From assembly GCF_030052815.1 (NCBI RefSeq), contig NC_079510.1, forward strand, positions 33,867,823-33,931,822: a DNA stretch of 64,000 bases, read 5' to 3'. How positions within the stretch are numbered: the stretch's first letter is position 1; every line of letters starts with the position of its first letter. This DNA comes from Hevea brasiliensis. Lineage: Eukaryota; Streptophyta; Magnoliopsida; Malpighiales; Euphorbiaceae. Shown here piece after piece: positions 35,503-47,435 of the stretch. Under the pieces are notes generated by a model. The model was not told where the DNA came from. It was given only the letters and a program-made list of their open reading frames with translations, and searched no databases. A program made the position numbers and the translations under genes.

Positions 35503-35898
35503 TGTTATACTCAATTCATATAGGCATTTTAGGGTAGTTTTGCATCCATTTTGCCCTCATATTTTAGTATATTTTATGTTTTTAGCTTTATTTTATCTTA
35601 TTTGTTAATTTTAGATACTTTATATTTGATTTTCATAATTTTTGTTGTTTTGATAGGATTTTGTGGCAAATCGAAGATCAATGAGTGCAATAGGAAATAA
35701 TTTGAAGAGATTTGAAGTTCTTTAAGCATGGAGGAAAGTTGAAGAAATCAAGCCTTGAAAGAGCAAACTAGCCGAAATTTGCTTGAGACTTTGCTTAAAG
35801 TCATGCTTAGGGTAAAGCGGCAGTACTTAAGGAGCAGCACAAGTCAAGCACCAGTAGAAGAGTCCATTCTACTCTAAGTCTGCCGAGATTTGCTGAAG

Positions 35899-35920
35899 GT
35901 CTGCTTAACCTTAAGCAGAC
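35899..35920. other. Perfect hairpin in the solo LTR
   Basis: GTCTGCTTAA and TTAAGCAGAC are exact reverse complements separated by CC. Confidence 0.9.
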
Positions 35921-35952
35921 AGTGCGACCAGAAGCTAAAATTTGCTAAGAAG

Positions 35953-35982
35953 CTGCTTAGGGTTAAGCCGAACCCTAAGCAG
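35953..35982. other. Perfect 12-bp-stem hairpin in the solo LTR
   Basis: CTGCTTAGGGTT and AACCCTAAGCAG are exact reverse complements around the 6-nt loop AAGCCG. The stem contains the telobox-like AACCCTAA. Confidence 0.9.
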
Positions 35983-37243
35983 AATGCCCAGAACGTGAAT
36001 AGTGCTGCTGACTTGGATAATTTTATACCTCATTTCCTATCCACTCCTTGTCTTTTATTTACTTTTAGGGACCATATAAATTCATCATTTCCTTATTTTT
36101 GCCATAAGAGGAAGGAAAAAGAAAAAAAAAAGGGAAAGAAAAATAGAATAGAGAAAAGGGAGGAGACGCCATTTTCTTTTGGGGAGGAGCTACTGCACCA
36201 GTTTTGGAGCTCCAGAAACCAGAGACTTTGGTTCTTCCACCTGGGTTTTTCTATTTCAGTCCTCTTATCATGTTTTCCTTTACTTTTCCATCAATATTTC
36301 TTGTAAATACCATCATGAGCGAGTAATTTCTTTAGATTTCAGAGTTGGGAAATATGTTTTAGATTAATTTGTGGATTTGGACTGGGTATTTCCTTATTTT
36401 ATATGAATATGAGTTTTGATTCCTTCCTTGTGTGCTTGATTTACTTGCCTAATGTTGGTACCCATTGGGTATTGTGTTAATCTTTGATTGAAGGACCGAA
36501 AGGTGAAAGTCATTGATGGGTAATCATGGATTGGAACTTAAAATCACCTAGATTTAGAAATAAACTAGGACTTTAAGAGGAATTAATTATTGGTTACAAA
36601 ACTTAATGGGTTTTAAAGTAATCAAATACGTACGAAAGTAGGTTTGGTTATTTTAGAACACACTTTGATTTGCTTGAAAAAGATATCAAAGGGATTTAGA
36701 ATCAATTTCCTTCAAACTCTATTTTTCCCTAAAAATTGGAATGCCCAAGACAAATCCCAATTAATTTATGCATAAACCCCCAACTCTAGAATCACTTTTA
36801 CCATAATTAGACTTTCGTTTAAATTACCCATTGTTAATTTTAGTTTAATTGCGAACTAGAATTAGAATTTATTTGTTTGCTCTTTACCCATTTCAATTAG
36901 ATTAATCAATTTACCTTGCTCATTTACATTTACCATTTATTCATTAATCATTAGCCCAAATAATCGCTTCATTCATAGTTTAGTAATCAAATAGCAAATC
37001 CTCGTGGGAACGATACTTGATTCATCACTTTATTACTTAAGACGACCCGTATACTTGTGGATTTTCGTACACCACGGACAAGTATGCACAAAAAGGCAGT
37101 AAAGGCAATGAGAATCAATGAAAAATTAATGAAATAGCCATCCAATAGAACTTCAAGAAAAACATAATTCAAGGCAAACTAAATTTGTTTCAGTTATGCA
37201 AAAAGAAAAACTCCTAGAAGTTTGAATAGAATCAAAATAAAGA

Positions 37244-38881
37244 CTAATCTAATTCTATTGTTTTGCCCTTGTCCAAAGATGCTGCTAAGGGACTGGTTGG
37301 AGCTGTCTGCTGTCGAAGTGATGGTTCTGGAGGAGGTGATGGAGGTGGAGGTGGCATTCCCAGAAAAACCATGAGCTGCTTCATCATCTCTTTTAACTCT
37401 TTCTGTTTGTCTTTGGTTTCCATAACAAAATCAAAGAGTTGATCATGACGATCCTTGAGGGTATCAAGACCAGATTCAAGCTTTCTATCCACAAAATATA
37501 TATCATCACTAAGCCTTTCAAGATAGATGAATAAGGCTTTAGTGTTGAAGGGAGGAGGTGCTGTGGATGAAGAGGGTCAAGCTGCAGAAGGTGTAGGCTG
37601 TGTAGAATCTGCTGGGATGTCCTGTGCAGACTGAGTGGGTGGTGTAGGTTCAGTAGAATGCTGTTGGACTGGTGGGACAGATTATGCCTCTAGTTGTGCA
37701 GTGGGTTCTGTGTCTGCTGCTGGTTGTGCAGTGTCAGAAGGTGGCAAACTGAATCCAGTTTTGGATAGGTGTGTAGCATCAAAATATAGAGTGTCTGAAA
37801 GTGCTGGTAGTGGATGCTCTTCCGGATTAAAACCAAAATGCTTGGCTATAACAGTTATGAGCCCACCCATGACTATGTCACCTATGGATTTGGTGGCAAT
37901 ATGTAACACATGCTCACAAAAGAAGTAACCAGGAGAAACTTTGACTTTGTGAAAAGCACACCATAGCATGAACAATTCAGATTTTCCAACAACACCAGAA
38001 CTAGTCCCTCTGCCCAAGATAGTGCTAGCAATAAGCCTATGGATAAATCTAAGTGCAGGGTCTAGTATTTGAGAGGTCTTGGATCTGCCAGCAGAAAAAG
38101 TCTGAGGTTGGTTTGTGATAATCCTCCAAAACTGGGCAGCATTCCAAACACCTTTGTTTGCTACCTCTACCCCTGTATATGGTACCCTAAATAGTCCATC
38201 AATTGCAAACCCAAAAATGCTATGAAATTGGTCTAATGATAGCTCTCTATTTTGCCCCAAACATCTAAATTTCATAGTTGGTTTGTAATCTATCTCATGC
38301 AATATCAGGGTAGCAGAAAATGAGGAAATAAATTCCAAAACTAGAGCTGGATAAACTATTTCTTGCTTATGCACAAATTCCATCCAACCTAAGCCATCAA
38401 GGTAGGCAACAACATTATCAAATAAACCAACTGATTGGAGGGCCTCTGCAGAAATGTACCTTGTGGGTTGCACTTTCCTGTCCTTAAGTCTCTTAAAGGT
38501 TGCCTTGTGAGCTGCATCAGGAAGGGGCCAAGGTAGTTTTGATACCTGTGTTGCTGCTGATGTTTGCTTTTTGCTAGAAGAGGGTGATTTGGCTTGTGGG
38601 GTAGAGGTAGAAACGCCAACCCCATGTCGTGTGGAGGCTGAAGTTTTGGGGTTTTTGGGTGGAGGCTCTGATAGTGGAGTGGTGGGTGGTTCTTTGCGTT
38701 TTGTGAGAGGAGGTGCAGAAGCCATGGGTCGGGTGGATTTGGACCTGATTTTTCTCTTATAAGTGGCTGTGGGAGGTGGTGGAGGGGTTTCTTGTGGAGG
38801 GGAATCGGGGTTGGGAGGCCGCATTGCCAAGGGCGAGACTTAGAGAGGGGAGGTTTGAGGGGAATGAGGAGGCGATTCCAT
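37244..38881 (-). pseudogene. Inner gypsy post-pol ORF (Athila-type, not envelope-like)
   Basis: From ATG at 38881 to TAA at 37244, about 545 codons when aligned with the outer copy. Order: a Pro/Ser-rich, Lys/Arg-rich N-terminus with possible nuclear signals (TYKRKIRSKSTRP, LTKRKEPP), then a conserved globular part (RYISAEALQSVGLFDNVVAY, then YLDGLGWMEFV, FRCLGQNRELSLDQFHSIFG and SPGYFFCEHVLHIATKSIGD). A C-terminal coiled coil (LDTLKDRHDQLFDFVMETKD and on) and a Pro-rich tail follow. No signal peptide or membrane span. The central part resembles the plant Athila ORF / putative plant transposon protein family from memory. Stops at about 38842 and 37682 (CAA to TAA) break it. The 382-codon open part is 37682-38830. 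Confidence 0.65.
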
Positions 38882-39084
38882 GGGGTTATCGACGATGGAA
38901 ATGGAAGAGGTGATGGAGAAAGTAAAAGAGGCAGAGGGAAGTTAGGGCAAAGGCGGCGAAAAGAGGAGTGGGGAAGAAAGATAATGCCGAGAAAAAAATG
39001 GTTGTGGGGGAAAGGCGTGAACAGGAACGACGGAAAGTGGAGGTGGGAAAGTGGGTGCCGAAAAAAAAATTTTGATTTGAACAG

Positions 39085-39790
39085 GACATGTGTAAAACTG
39101 CATAAGGGGAGAATGGGTGTGCATAACTTATGCACTCTCTTATGCAGGTTTCGGTGGAAGATAAAGAGTGTGAAAAATTGATCATGCAAAAGTGCATAGC
39201 TACTTATGCAAGTTTCGGCTAATAATGGAAGTGTAGGAAATGTGGTCATGCAAAAGTGCATAAGCCGTGCACTCTCCTTATGCAAGTCTCGGCAAATTTT
39301 GGATTTCCAGAATTGTTGGTCATGCGGAAGTGCATAAGCCGTGCACTCTCCTTATGCAAGTCTCGGCAAGTTTTGGATTTCCAGAAAATGTGGTCATGCG
39401 GAAGTGCATAAGCTATGCGCTCCCTTATGCAAGTCTCGGCAGGTTTTGGAATTCAGAGAAATTGGTCATGCGGAAGTGCATAAGCCGAGCACTCTCCTTA
39501 TGTAAGTCTCGGCAGGAAGTGGAAAATGCAGGAAAGTTGGTCATGCAAAAGTGCATAAGCTATGCACTCCCTTATGCAGATTTCGGCAGAAAGAGAAAAT
39601 GCAGGATTTGAAGTCATGCACACACTTATGCAAGTTTCGGCAGATATGAAATTTGACAAAAATGTGGCTATGCAGAATGGCATAAGCTATGCACATCCTT
39701 ATGCGGTTTGCAACAGAGATGAAAAATGGCAAGAATTGTGGTTATGCAGGATTGCATAAGTTATGCAGTTACTTATGCACAATTCAACAA
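39085..39790. repeat. 72-75-bp tandem array, inner gypsy
   Basis: Successive units begin GTCATGC at about 39245, 39319, 39393, 39465, 39540 and 39612, with weaker units either side. A unit reads GTCATGCGGAAGTGCATAAG, then CYRTGCACTCTCCTTATGCA, then AGTCTCGGCA and a variable GTTTTGGATTTCCAG spacer. The GCATAAG-TATGC core and CTTATGCA...TCGGC are the same motifs as in the LTR hairpins. Confidence 0.85.
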
Positions 39791-40548
39791 GATTGAGATT
39801 ACAATTGAAAATGATTTGCAAGTGTGAAAAATACACTAGAATGTAGAAATGTAATTCTATAAAGCATAAATCATGAGAAATTATCACCCAAAAACACATC
39901 AATATATACAAAATCCATCACAATTGCATCAAACAAGCTTGTAGAAGTGAGTTCTGCATAAGAGGCATTTGTGAATCATGCCATTTCAATTCAAATTCTG
40001 CAAATCAACATTTAGCACATTAAGACTCAATAAAATCTGCATAAAGTTGCATCTATCCACAAATGAGAATGGACTTCCCAAGTTATGCTAAGAAAATGCA
40101 GTATGTCCACCTTGAATCTCACAACCCAAATAAGCTCAAAACTACAAAAATGACCCACTTACCATCATATTAACATGATAAGCATAAATACTTAAAAGTT
40201 ACACACCCAACCTCACAAAGAAACATAAGCCATGTGCTGCAGACCCTTCCTTGCTGAAAATTGCATTTCTCTGCATAAACCAAGAAACAAACCTGCACAG
40301 GTTATGCAGTAAGAATAAATCAATCTTGGGAGAGTTGAAGGACAAAATATCAGATTAAGAGTCACTCCCCAGCAGTTCACCAACCTTCCTCCATTGAAAT
40401 ACATCTACAAGGGACAAGATTCAACAATGTCAAAAGTTGAATTTGGGGAGATTTAAGATAAAAATAAAAGCAATGTAAATAAAAGTAAATCAACAAAAAC
40501 AAGATAAAAGAACTTGGGATGCCTCCCAAGAGGGCTAATTTATAGTCC
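39791..40548 (-). other. Inner gypsy spacer between pol and post-pol array
   Basis: Noncoding. Closely matches the outer copy at 55400-56166. Short frames here are not supported as genes. Confidence 0.65.
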
Positions 40549-43500
40549 TTAGCTGGACTCTTCATGCATTTCACTGAAAAGAGGTGAGGGATTGGAGAGC
40601 TTGTAACAGCTTGCTCCCTTTATTGGGTCTCCAGTTATGTAATGTTTCAATCTATGCCCATTGACCTTAAAATTCCCAGATTTTGCACTCCAAATTTCAA
40701 TTGCTCCATAAGGGAAAACCTTAGAAACTCTATATGGACCAGTCCACCTTGATTTAAGTTTTCCAGGGAACAATTTCAATCTTGAGTTGAACAACAAAAC
40801 TGAATCACCCTCTTTAAATTCCTTTTTTCTAAGATGCTTATCATGCCAAACTTTAGTTCTTTCTTTGTAAATACGGGCATTTTCATAGGCATCCATCCTC
40901 AATTCTTCAAGCTCATTAAGTTGCAACAGCCTTTTCTCACCAGCTTGCTTAAGATCAAAATTCAAGGTCTGAATGGCCCAATATGCTCTATGTTCTAGTT
41001 CCACAGGTAAATGACAAGACTTACCATACACCAACCTAAAGGGAGTAGTTCCTATAAGGGTTTTGTAAGCTGTAACACCCCTATTTGTATAGCCTGGTAT
41101 ATTTCACTGTTCCAGTGATCGGTGTCGGTCCGGAAAATTAAGGGGATTAGAACCACACTTAAGACAACTGGAGAAGCCATAAATACAAATAATTAGTAAT
41201 TGCCAATTAGTTAAGTATAAATAAGAAAAACAGAACATAAGAAGTTAAACGAGCCGAGAGTCACAGCGATGGGTGACCTTCTCGGGAAGGACTGCGAAGT
41301 CATTTTAAACTCAAATTTCGAACCGTAAAATGTGACGCTGCGGTCCTTAGGACCCTTATGAACACAATGGAAAAGAGAAAATCATGAAAAAGAACTATTA
41401 AGTCAGTCAAATAATTAGGTCAGGGAGCCGGAAGAAATATTGAATTATTTGCAAACCGGGATGAACCGGCGAGGGACAATTTGGTCAATTGACCCCGAGA
41501 GCTAACTCCTGACCTAATTGTCAAATAAAATCGGAGAAAAGAAAATTTCAGAATCGAGAATTAAATTAAAGAACTAATAGAAAAATAAATAGAAAAAAAA
41601 AAGAAAATAGAAAAGTTAAAAAGGTGATGACATCATGCATGATGCCATAAAAATAATAATTAATATATTTAATTAAATTGATTTTTGGTCTTTCATAAGA
41701 CATAAAAGAAGCATAAAAAAAAAGAAAAAAAAAAGGAGAAAACTTATCTCTCAACCCGTCACTCACCTCTCTCTTTTCCTCACCCTCACTTTCCTCCGTT
41801 AACAAGCTTTTAAAGCTTGAAAAATTTAGTTCTTCTTCCACAAATTTCAACTCTAAATCTTAAAAAGCTTCTAAGTTACCCTAGAAAAGAAGATTGAAGA
41901 AGAATAGGAAGGAAGAAAGTGAAGAGTGGGTTAGCTAGGAAATCTCACAAGAGAGGTAAGTTAATTTAATCTTTTTCTTTAGTTTAATTAAGTGAAGTTG
42001 AGTTGAAATTTCATATGAAATGGAAGAATTGATGCTTGTATGGAAATAATGAATTTTTGGCAGCCATGGAAGTTTATGGAATTGATGTGTTTTGATTTAA
42101 TTAAACATGCCTTCTAGCTTGATTAGTGATGCTTATATGATGTATAGGTTGATGTTGCCTTGAATTGCTTAGAATTGAGAAGTTGAAAATTTAGGGTTCT
42201 TGGCACCTAGGGTTTGGGGAGAAAAATTTGTGAATGAGCCATATGATGTAGTTAACCTTATTTGAGTTGAATAATGGTCATTTGTGACCAATTGAGGTGT
42301 GTTAGAAGTGTTTGAACCCAAACCAAATTCGGGTTGAGTGTGGTCATGCTACTGGCAGCATGACCAAGGTCCCTTTGAGGGACCAAAAATGAAATTTTAC
42401 AAGTCCAATTGGTATGAGACCAATTGGGAATGAAAATAGACACTAAATGACACAATTTTCATTTAGGAAGCATGCCCAAAAAGTGACCAAAACCTAGTGA
42501 ACAAATTGACTAAAGTTGGAAAATTGCAGGCTGCCCTGTATAAACTGACCAAATGAACAGTGTTTGTTCATTTGGTCATAACTTAAGCTAGACAGGTCAA
42601 AATGACCTGAAATTTTACCAGTGGTTAGATGGGATATAGACCTAAAACTTTCATGAAGAACACCAACCCAAATTATGCCATTAACCCAATCAAATTACTG
42701 AGCAAAGTTGGATCATTGAATCTGCAAGACTGTAGATTTACCATATGAACAGTAAAGTTTTAATGGCTATAACTCTCTCTAGAAAACTCCGACTTAAGCG
42801 ATTCTTGAACCGATGGAAACCTAAGACATAGTAGAACATTTCATATGAAGAAAATTAGACCAAATTATGGACTTAACTTTATCAAATTGCTGAACGAAAT
42901 TGGATCAATAAATCTGCCAGAACTAAAATCTGCAGCATGAACAGTAACCGTATTTTGGAAATAACTTGAGCTACAAAACTCCAATTGGGGTGATTCAAAA
43001 AGGAGAATAAACTTAAGACAATAGGGAACATTTTCTATGAAGAAAGTTTTGTCAAATTCCAATAGTAAAATGACCAATGGAACAGTGCAACCTAAGGCAC
43101 CAAAACTGAAAATTTTCAATTTTGCTTAAAAGACCTAGAATTTGAATAAACAATCAAAACCAACAATTTTAGTGACCAAAATGTGGTATGTGGGTGAAGT
43201 TGGAATTTCCATACCTATTAAGCCTTAGAAAGTCAACAATTTGACTTGAATAGTATAGTGAATAGTAACCCCAAAACACAAAATTTCAAAAACGTCGAGT
43301 TTAGCACGTTAGAGCTAGGTAAAAGTGAAGTTAAATTTATTTTTGGATTTATGCTAAGTTATGGTACTGAAACACTGTAAAATTGTGTGTTTCAGTTGAA
43401 AAGAATACCGGGAAAGAACCCGAGGAACCGAGTCAAGGCCAAGAGGCGACTCGCTTGAGGTTTGTGCACAACATCACTATGCTTTAAAATTCATTGATTA

Positions 43501-46500
43501 AGTGAATGAAATATGCATTTTACCTTTGCTTTGAATTGTTAAAAGTATTGTGACCTTATTTATGATGTTTTGATTTAAATTGTGAAAGTTACTGTGTATA
43601 TTTGAAATGACAATGTTTAGCAACTTGTTAAGATAAGTTTTGAAACCACAGTGTCATGATCATATATTTGAACACCTCACTAGCACGACTAGTGGGGGTA
43701 ATTAGTTTCAAATTTTGATTCCTTCTCTGGAGAAGTGTTGAGGTGTGCCAGTAGAAGAGGATGTGAATGGATATCCATATATTTGAGCTAGCTAGCCTTG
43801 TGATGTGATTTCTCTTTAGCCTCTGGCTATTGAGATTCTATTTGTTTCGAATGGCATGATCTAACTGTGGGTTTTATGAAATGTGATTTGATACTTCAAA
43901 ATGAAAGTGTTGGGATTAAAATCTCATGACGCATGACTTGTATTTAATTTTCATGTTCAGTCAAATTTTTGAATAAATGTGATTTAAGTTTTGCATAAAG
44001 ATTATTTTAGTATGTTGTGCACCACTGAGTCCTAGTACTCAGCGATGGCTCTTATTGTTGTCGCAGATATAGAGACTAGAGAAGTAGCAGACTGAGCTGC
44101 TGAGGATTGAGGATTTATCAGATTGGGAGTTATCGGGTATAATTTATACCCTGCCTGTAAATATTTATTTTGATGTATGTATTGCACATAAATGTATGGA
44201 CATGTAAAATGGGTCTTGAGCAGCTTGTACAAAGTTTGTATGAAGTTTGTAATAAAAATTTAGTTTGAATTTCCTTTGATGTAAATTTTGTAATGATGTA
44301 TATATATAAATTGTTTTGTCTCTAATGAAATATGAGTGGAACTATTTTATTTAATTTGAATGAGATGAATTGCTAGTATTTTGAGGATTATTGAATTTTG
44401 GAAATTGAGAAATGTTGATTGTGGAATCTTGAGATTTGAGATTGATTGAGAATTTGAAGTAGTGGTTGAGAAAAATTTTTAGAAGTGCTTTTTACAGGTA
44501 TTTGAAGAACTGTTTTCTCAAAATACAGACAGAACTCTGCCAAAATTTTTATAAAATTTGCGAAAAAAATAAAATGGACCAAAAATATTAACTAGTTTTA
44601 ATTTAACTAAATGTTTTAAATACTTATTAGAAAATGCTCACCACTTATCAAAAATAAGAAAATTGTTTTAAAATCCCTTGTAGGGTACTTAATGAGCTAT
44701 CGGTAGGTGAAGTTCGATAGTTCATTAGGTATTCTACAGGATCATGTTATGCCTTACAGAGGGGTAAGGTGTGACATAAGCAGTCCTATATGCCCATAAA
44801 GCATCATCTAGTTTGACAGACCAATCTTTCCGAGAATTGCTCACTGTTTTCTCCAAGATATGTTTGAGTTCTCTGTTAGAAATTTCAACTTGTCCTGAAG
44901 TTTGAGGGTGGTATGGGGTAGCTATCTTGTGCACTACACCATACTTCCTCATTAAGCTCTCAAATTGCTTATTACAAAAATGTGACTAATTACAGCCCTT
45001 AGAGCTCAAAATCTACTCAAGACAAATTTCTTCAAGAATTTCACTACCACTTTAGCATCATTAGTTAGAGTTGCAATAGCTTCCACCCACTTTGACACAT
45101 AGTCAACTCCAACTAGAATGTATTTATTACCATATGAAGGAGGAAATGGCCCCATAAAATCTATTCCCCAGACATCGAATAATTCCACTTCAAGAATATC
45201 ATGTAGGGGGATTTGATCTCTCTTTAACAAATTTCCACTCCTTTGACATTTATCACATTCCAACACAAATTTCCTCACATCCTTAAAAAGATTTGGCCAA
45301 AAGAAACCAGCTTGCAAAATTTTACTAGCTGTTTTAGAGATTCCAAAATGTCCTCCATAATCAGAAGCATGGCAATGATGCATAACACTCAGTGTCTCCT
45401 CATCAGGAATACATCTTCTTATTAAACCATCACAGCATCTCCTAAAGAGTAAAGGATCATCCCATCTATAAAATTTTGTCTCATGCAAAAACTTTTTCTT
45501 TTGTTGCCATGTCATTCCTAGAGGTAAGACTCCACAAGATAGATAATTCACCAAGTCTGCAAACCAAGGTAGTTTAGCAACAAGAGAGAAAAGTTGTTCA
45601 TCTAAGAAAAACTCATCAATAGGAACTTCATCCATTTCTTCATCATTCAATTTTAACCTACTAAGATTATCCGTAACTACATTTTCAGCTCCCTTCTTAT
45701 CTCTAATCTCCAAATCAAACTCTTGTAGCATCAGAATCCACCTAATGAGCCTAGGTTTAGCCTCTTTTTTACGGAGTAAATACCTGATGGCTGCATGATC
45801 TGAAAATATAACCACCTTTGAGTCAATAATGTAAGGTCTGAACTTTTCCAATACAAAGACAATTGCTAAGAATTCCTTTTCAGTTGTTGCATAATTTGTT
45901 TAAGCCTCAACCAGTGTTCTACTAGCATAATAAATAGCATAAGCCTTTTTGTCCTTTCTTTGACCAAGAACAGCTCCAATTGCATAGTTGCTAGCATCAC
46001 ACATAATTTCAAAAGGTAGGCTCTAATCGGGTGGTTGCATGATTGGTGTAGTGATAAGAGCTTGCTTCAACCTGTAAAAGGCATCCAAACACTCTTGGTC
46101 AAATACAAATGGTATTTCATGGCTTACCAAATTAGACAAAGGTTTAGCTATTTTAGAAAAATCCTTGATAAAGCGTCTGTAGAACCTGGCATGTCCTAGA
46201 AAACTTTGAATTCCCTTGACATTGGTAGGAGGAGCCATCTTCTCTATCACTTCAACCTTGGCTTTATCAACCTCTATTCCTCTGTTAGACACCAAATGTC
46301 CAAGCACTATCCCTTCCTGAACCATGAAATGACACTTTTCCCAGTTTAACACAAGGTCAGTATCTGCACATCGCTACAAAACTTTAGAAAGGTTAGCCAA
46401 GCATATGTCAAATGAAGATACATAAATAGAAAAGTCATCCATAAAAACCTCCATTATATCTTCAATGAAATCTGAGAAGATTGCCATCATGCACCTTTGA

Positions 46501-47435
46501 AAAGGGGCTGGTGCATTACACAACCCAAATGGCATCCTCCTATAAGCAAAGGTTCCATATGGACAAGTAAAAGTGGTTTTCTCTTGATTATTTGGATGGA
46601 TAGGGATTTGAAAAAAACCTGAGTATCCATCTAAATAGCAAAAATAAGAATGCCTAGCCAATCTTTCTAACATTTGATCAATGAAGGGAAGTGGAAAATG
46701 ATCTTTTCTAGTGGCTATATTTAATTTTCTTTAATCTATGCACATTTGCCAACTAGTCACTGTTCTGGTGGGAATTAATTCATTATTTTCATTTTTGACC
46801 ACTATCATTCCACCCTTTTTTAGGACAACATGTACTGGACTCACCCAAGTACTGTCTGAGATAGGATATATGATCCCTGCATCAAGCAACTTCAAATTTT
46901 TTTTTTTAACAACTTCTTTCATATTTGGGTTCAACCTCCTCTGATGTTCAATAGATGGCTTACAATTTTCTTCCAAAATAATTCTACGCATACAAAAGTG
47001 TGGGCTTATTCCCTTAATGTCATCTATGGTATATCCTAAAACTTTACTAAATTGCCTCCACACTCTTAACAACTTATCAGCCTCTAAGGTACTTAAATTT
47101 GCATTTACAATTACTGGATAAGTGTTATTGGTGCCAAGAAATTCATACCTGAGCTGAGAAGGAAGTTGCTTAAGTTCTACCTTAGGTTCATCTTCTTCCT
47201 TGAATGATGGTTGCTTAGATTCAACTTTTTCCTTTTGTGTGAGTTGAAAAACTAGAGCAGAAATGAATGGTGGACTACCCTCTAAATGTTGAGCATATGC
47301 AGCCACATGAGGGTTGTCATAGTCTATGCCTCCTCCATGAACCAAGCAATTTTCAAGTGGATCTTTCGAATATCTCTTTCTGAAGTGTTCTTCAACCAGC
47401 TCATCAATGATATCAATTCTCAAATAAGTATCAGC
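40549..47435 (-). pseudogene. Inner gypsy pol (RT, RNase H, integrase), split by a solo LTR
   Basis: Read right to left. RT has CPYGTFAYRRMPFGLCNAPA and catalytic FMDD (46434-46445). RNase H has [29 protein letters not shown] and [12 protein letters not shown]. Integrase has a HHCC zinc site ([12 protein letters not shown]...CDKCQRSG), the Asp in [11 protein letters not shown] and Glu in [20 protein letters not shown], and ends HEESS at TAA 40549-40551. Lesions against the outer copy: stops near 47436 (GAA to TAA), 46731, 46374, 46023, 45897 and 45006, a deletion of about 10 bp near 44985 removing the ISDGGSHF region with the second catalytic Asp, and the 3.7-kb LTR at 41071-44776. No chromodomain is seen. 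Confidence 0.85.
41071..44776 (+). mobile_element. Large solo LTR (3.7 kb) in the inner gypsy integrase
   Basis: Starts TGTAACACCCC and ends AAGGTGTGACA, with TAAGC duplicated on both sides (41066-41070 and 44777-44781). The outer gypsy has the undisturbed site (TTTGTAAGCAGTCCTATATG near 56683). No PBS, PPT or coding capacity; short ORFs inside are not genes. It belongs to the same broad family as the LTR at 11171-14848, which lies in the opposite orientation. A chromovirus (Tekay-like) origin is inferred from size and end motif only. Confidence 0.9.

Larger units (their letters stand above)
35503..37074 (+). mobile_element. Solo LTR (1,572 bp) of a related gypsy family
   Basis: Starts TGTTATACTC and ends TTTTCGTACACCA, flanked by CGGAC on both sides (35498-35502 and 37075-37079). 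The outer gypsy has the empty site (GTATGGACAAGTATG near 52880). Its 3' part, CTCGTGGGAACGATACTTGA...ACGACCCGTATACTTG, matches the reverse complement of the start of the host gypsy LTR, so the families are related but inserted head to head. No internal domain remains. It carries its own hairpins (35899-35920, 35953-35982). Confidence 0.9.

Noticed and set aside
39085..39790. CRISPR-like array
   Set aside because: The 72-75-bp units vary throughout with no constant repeat and unique spacer pattern, and they lie in a plant retrotransposon.
41071..44776. Intact non-autonomous LTR element rather than a solo LTR
   Set aside because: No second LTR copy, primer site or polypurine tract inside, and its length matches the other solo LTR at 11171-14848.
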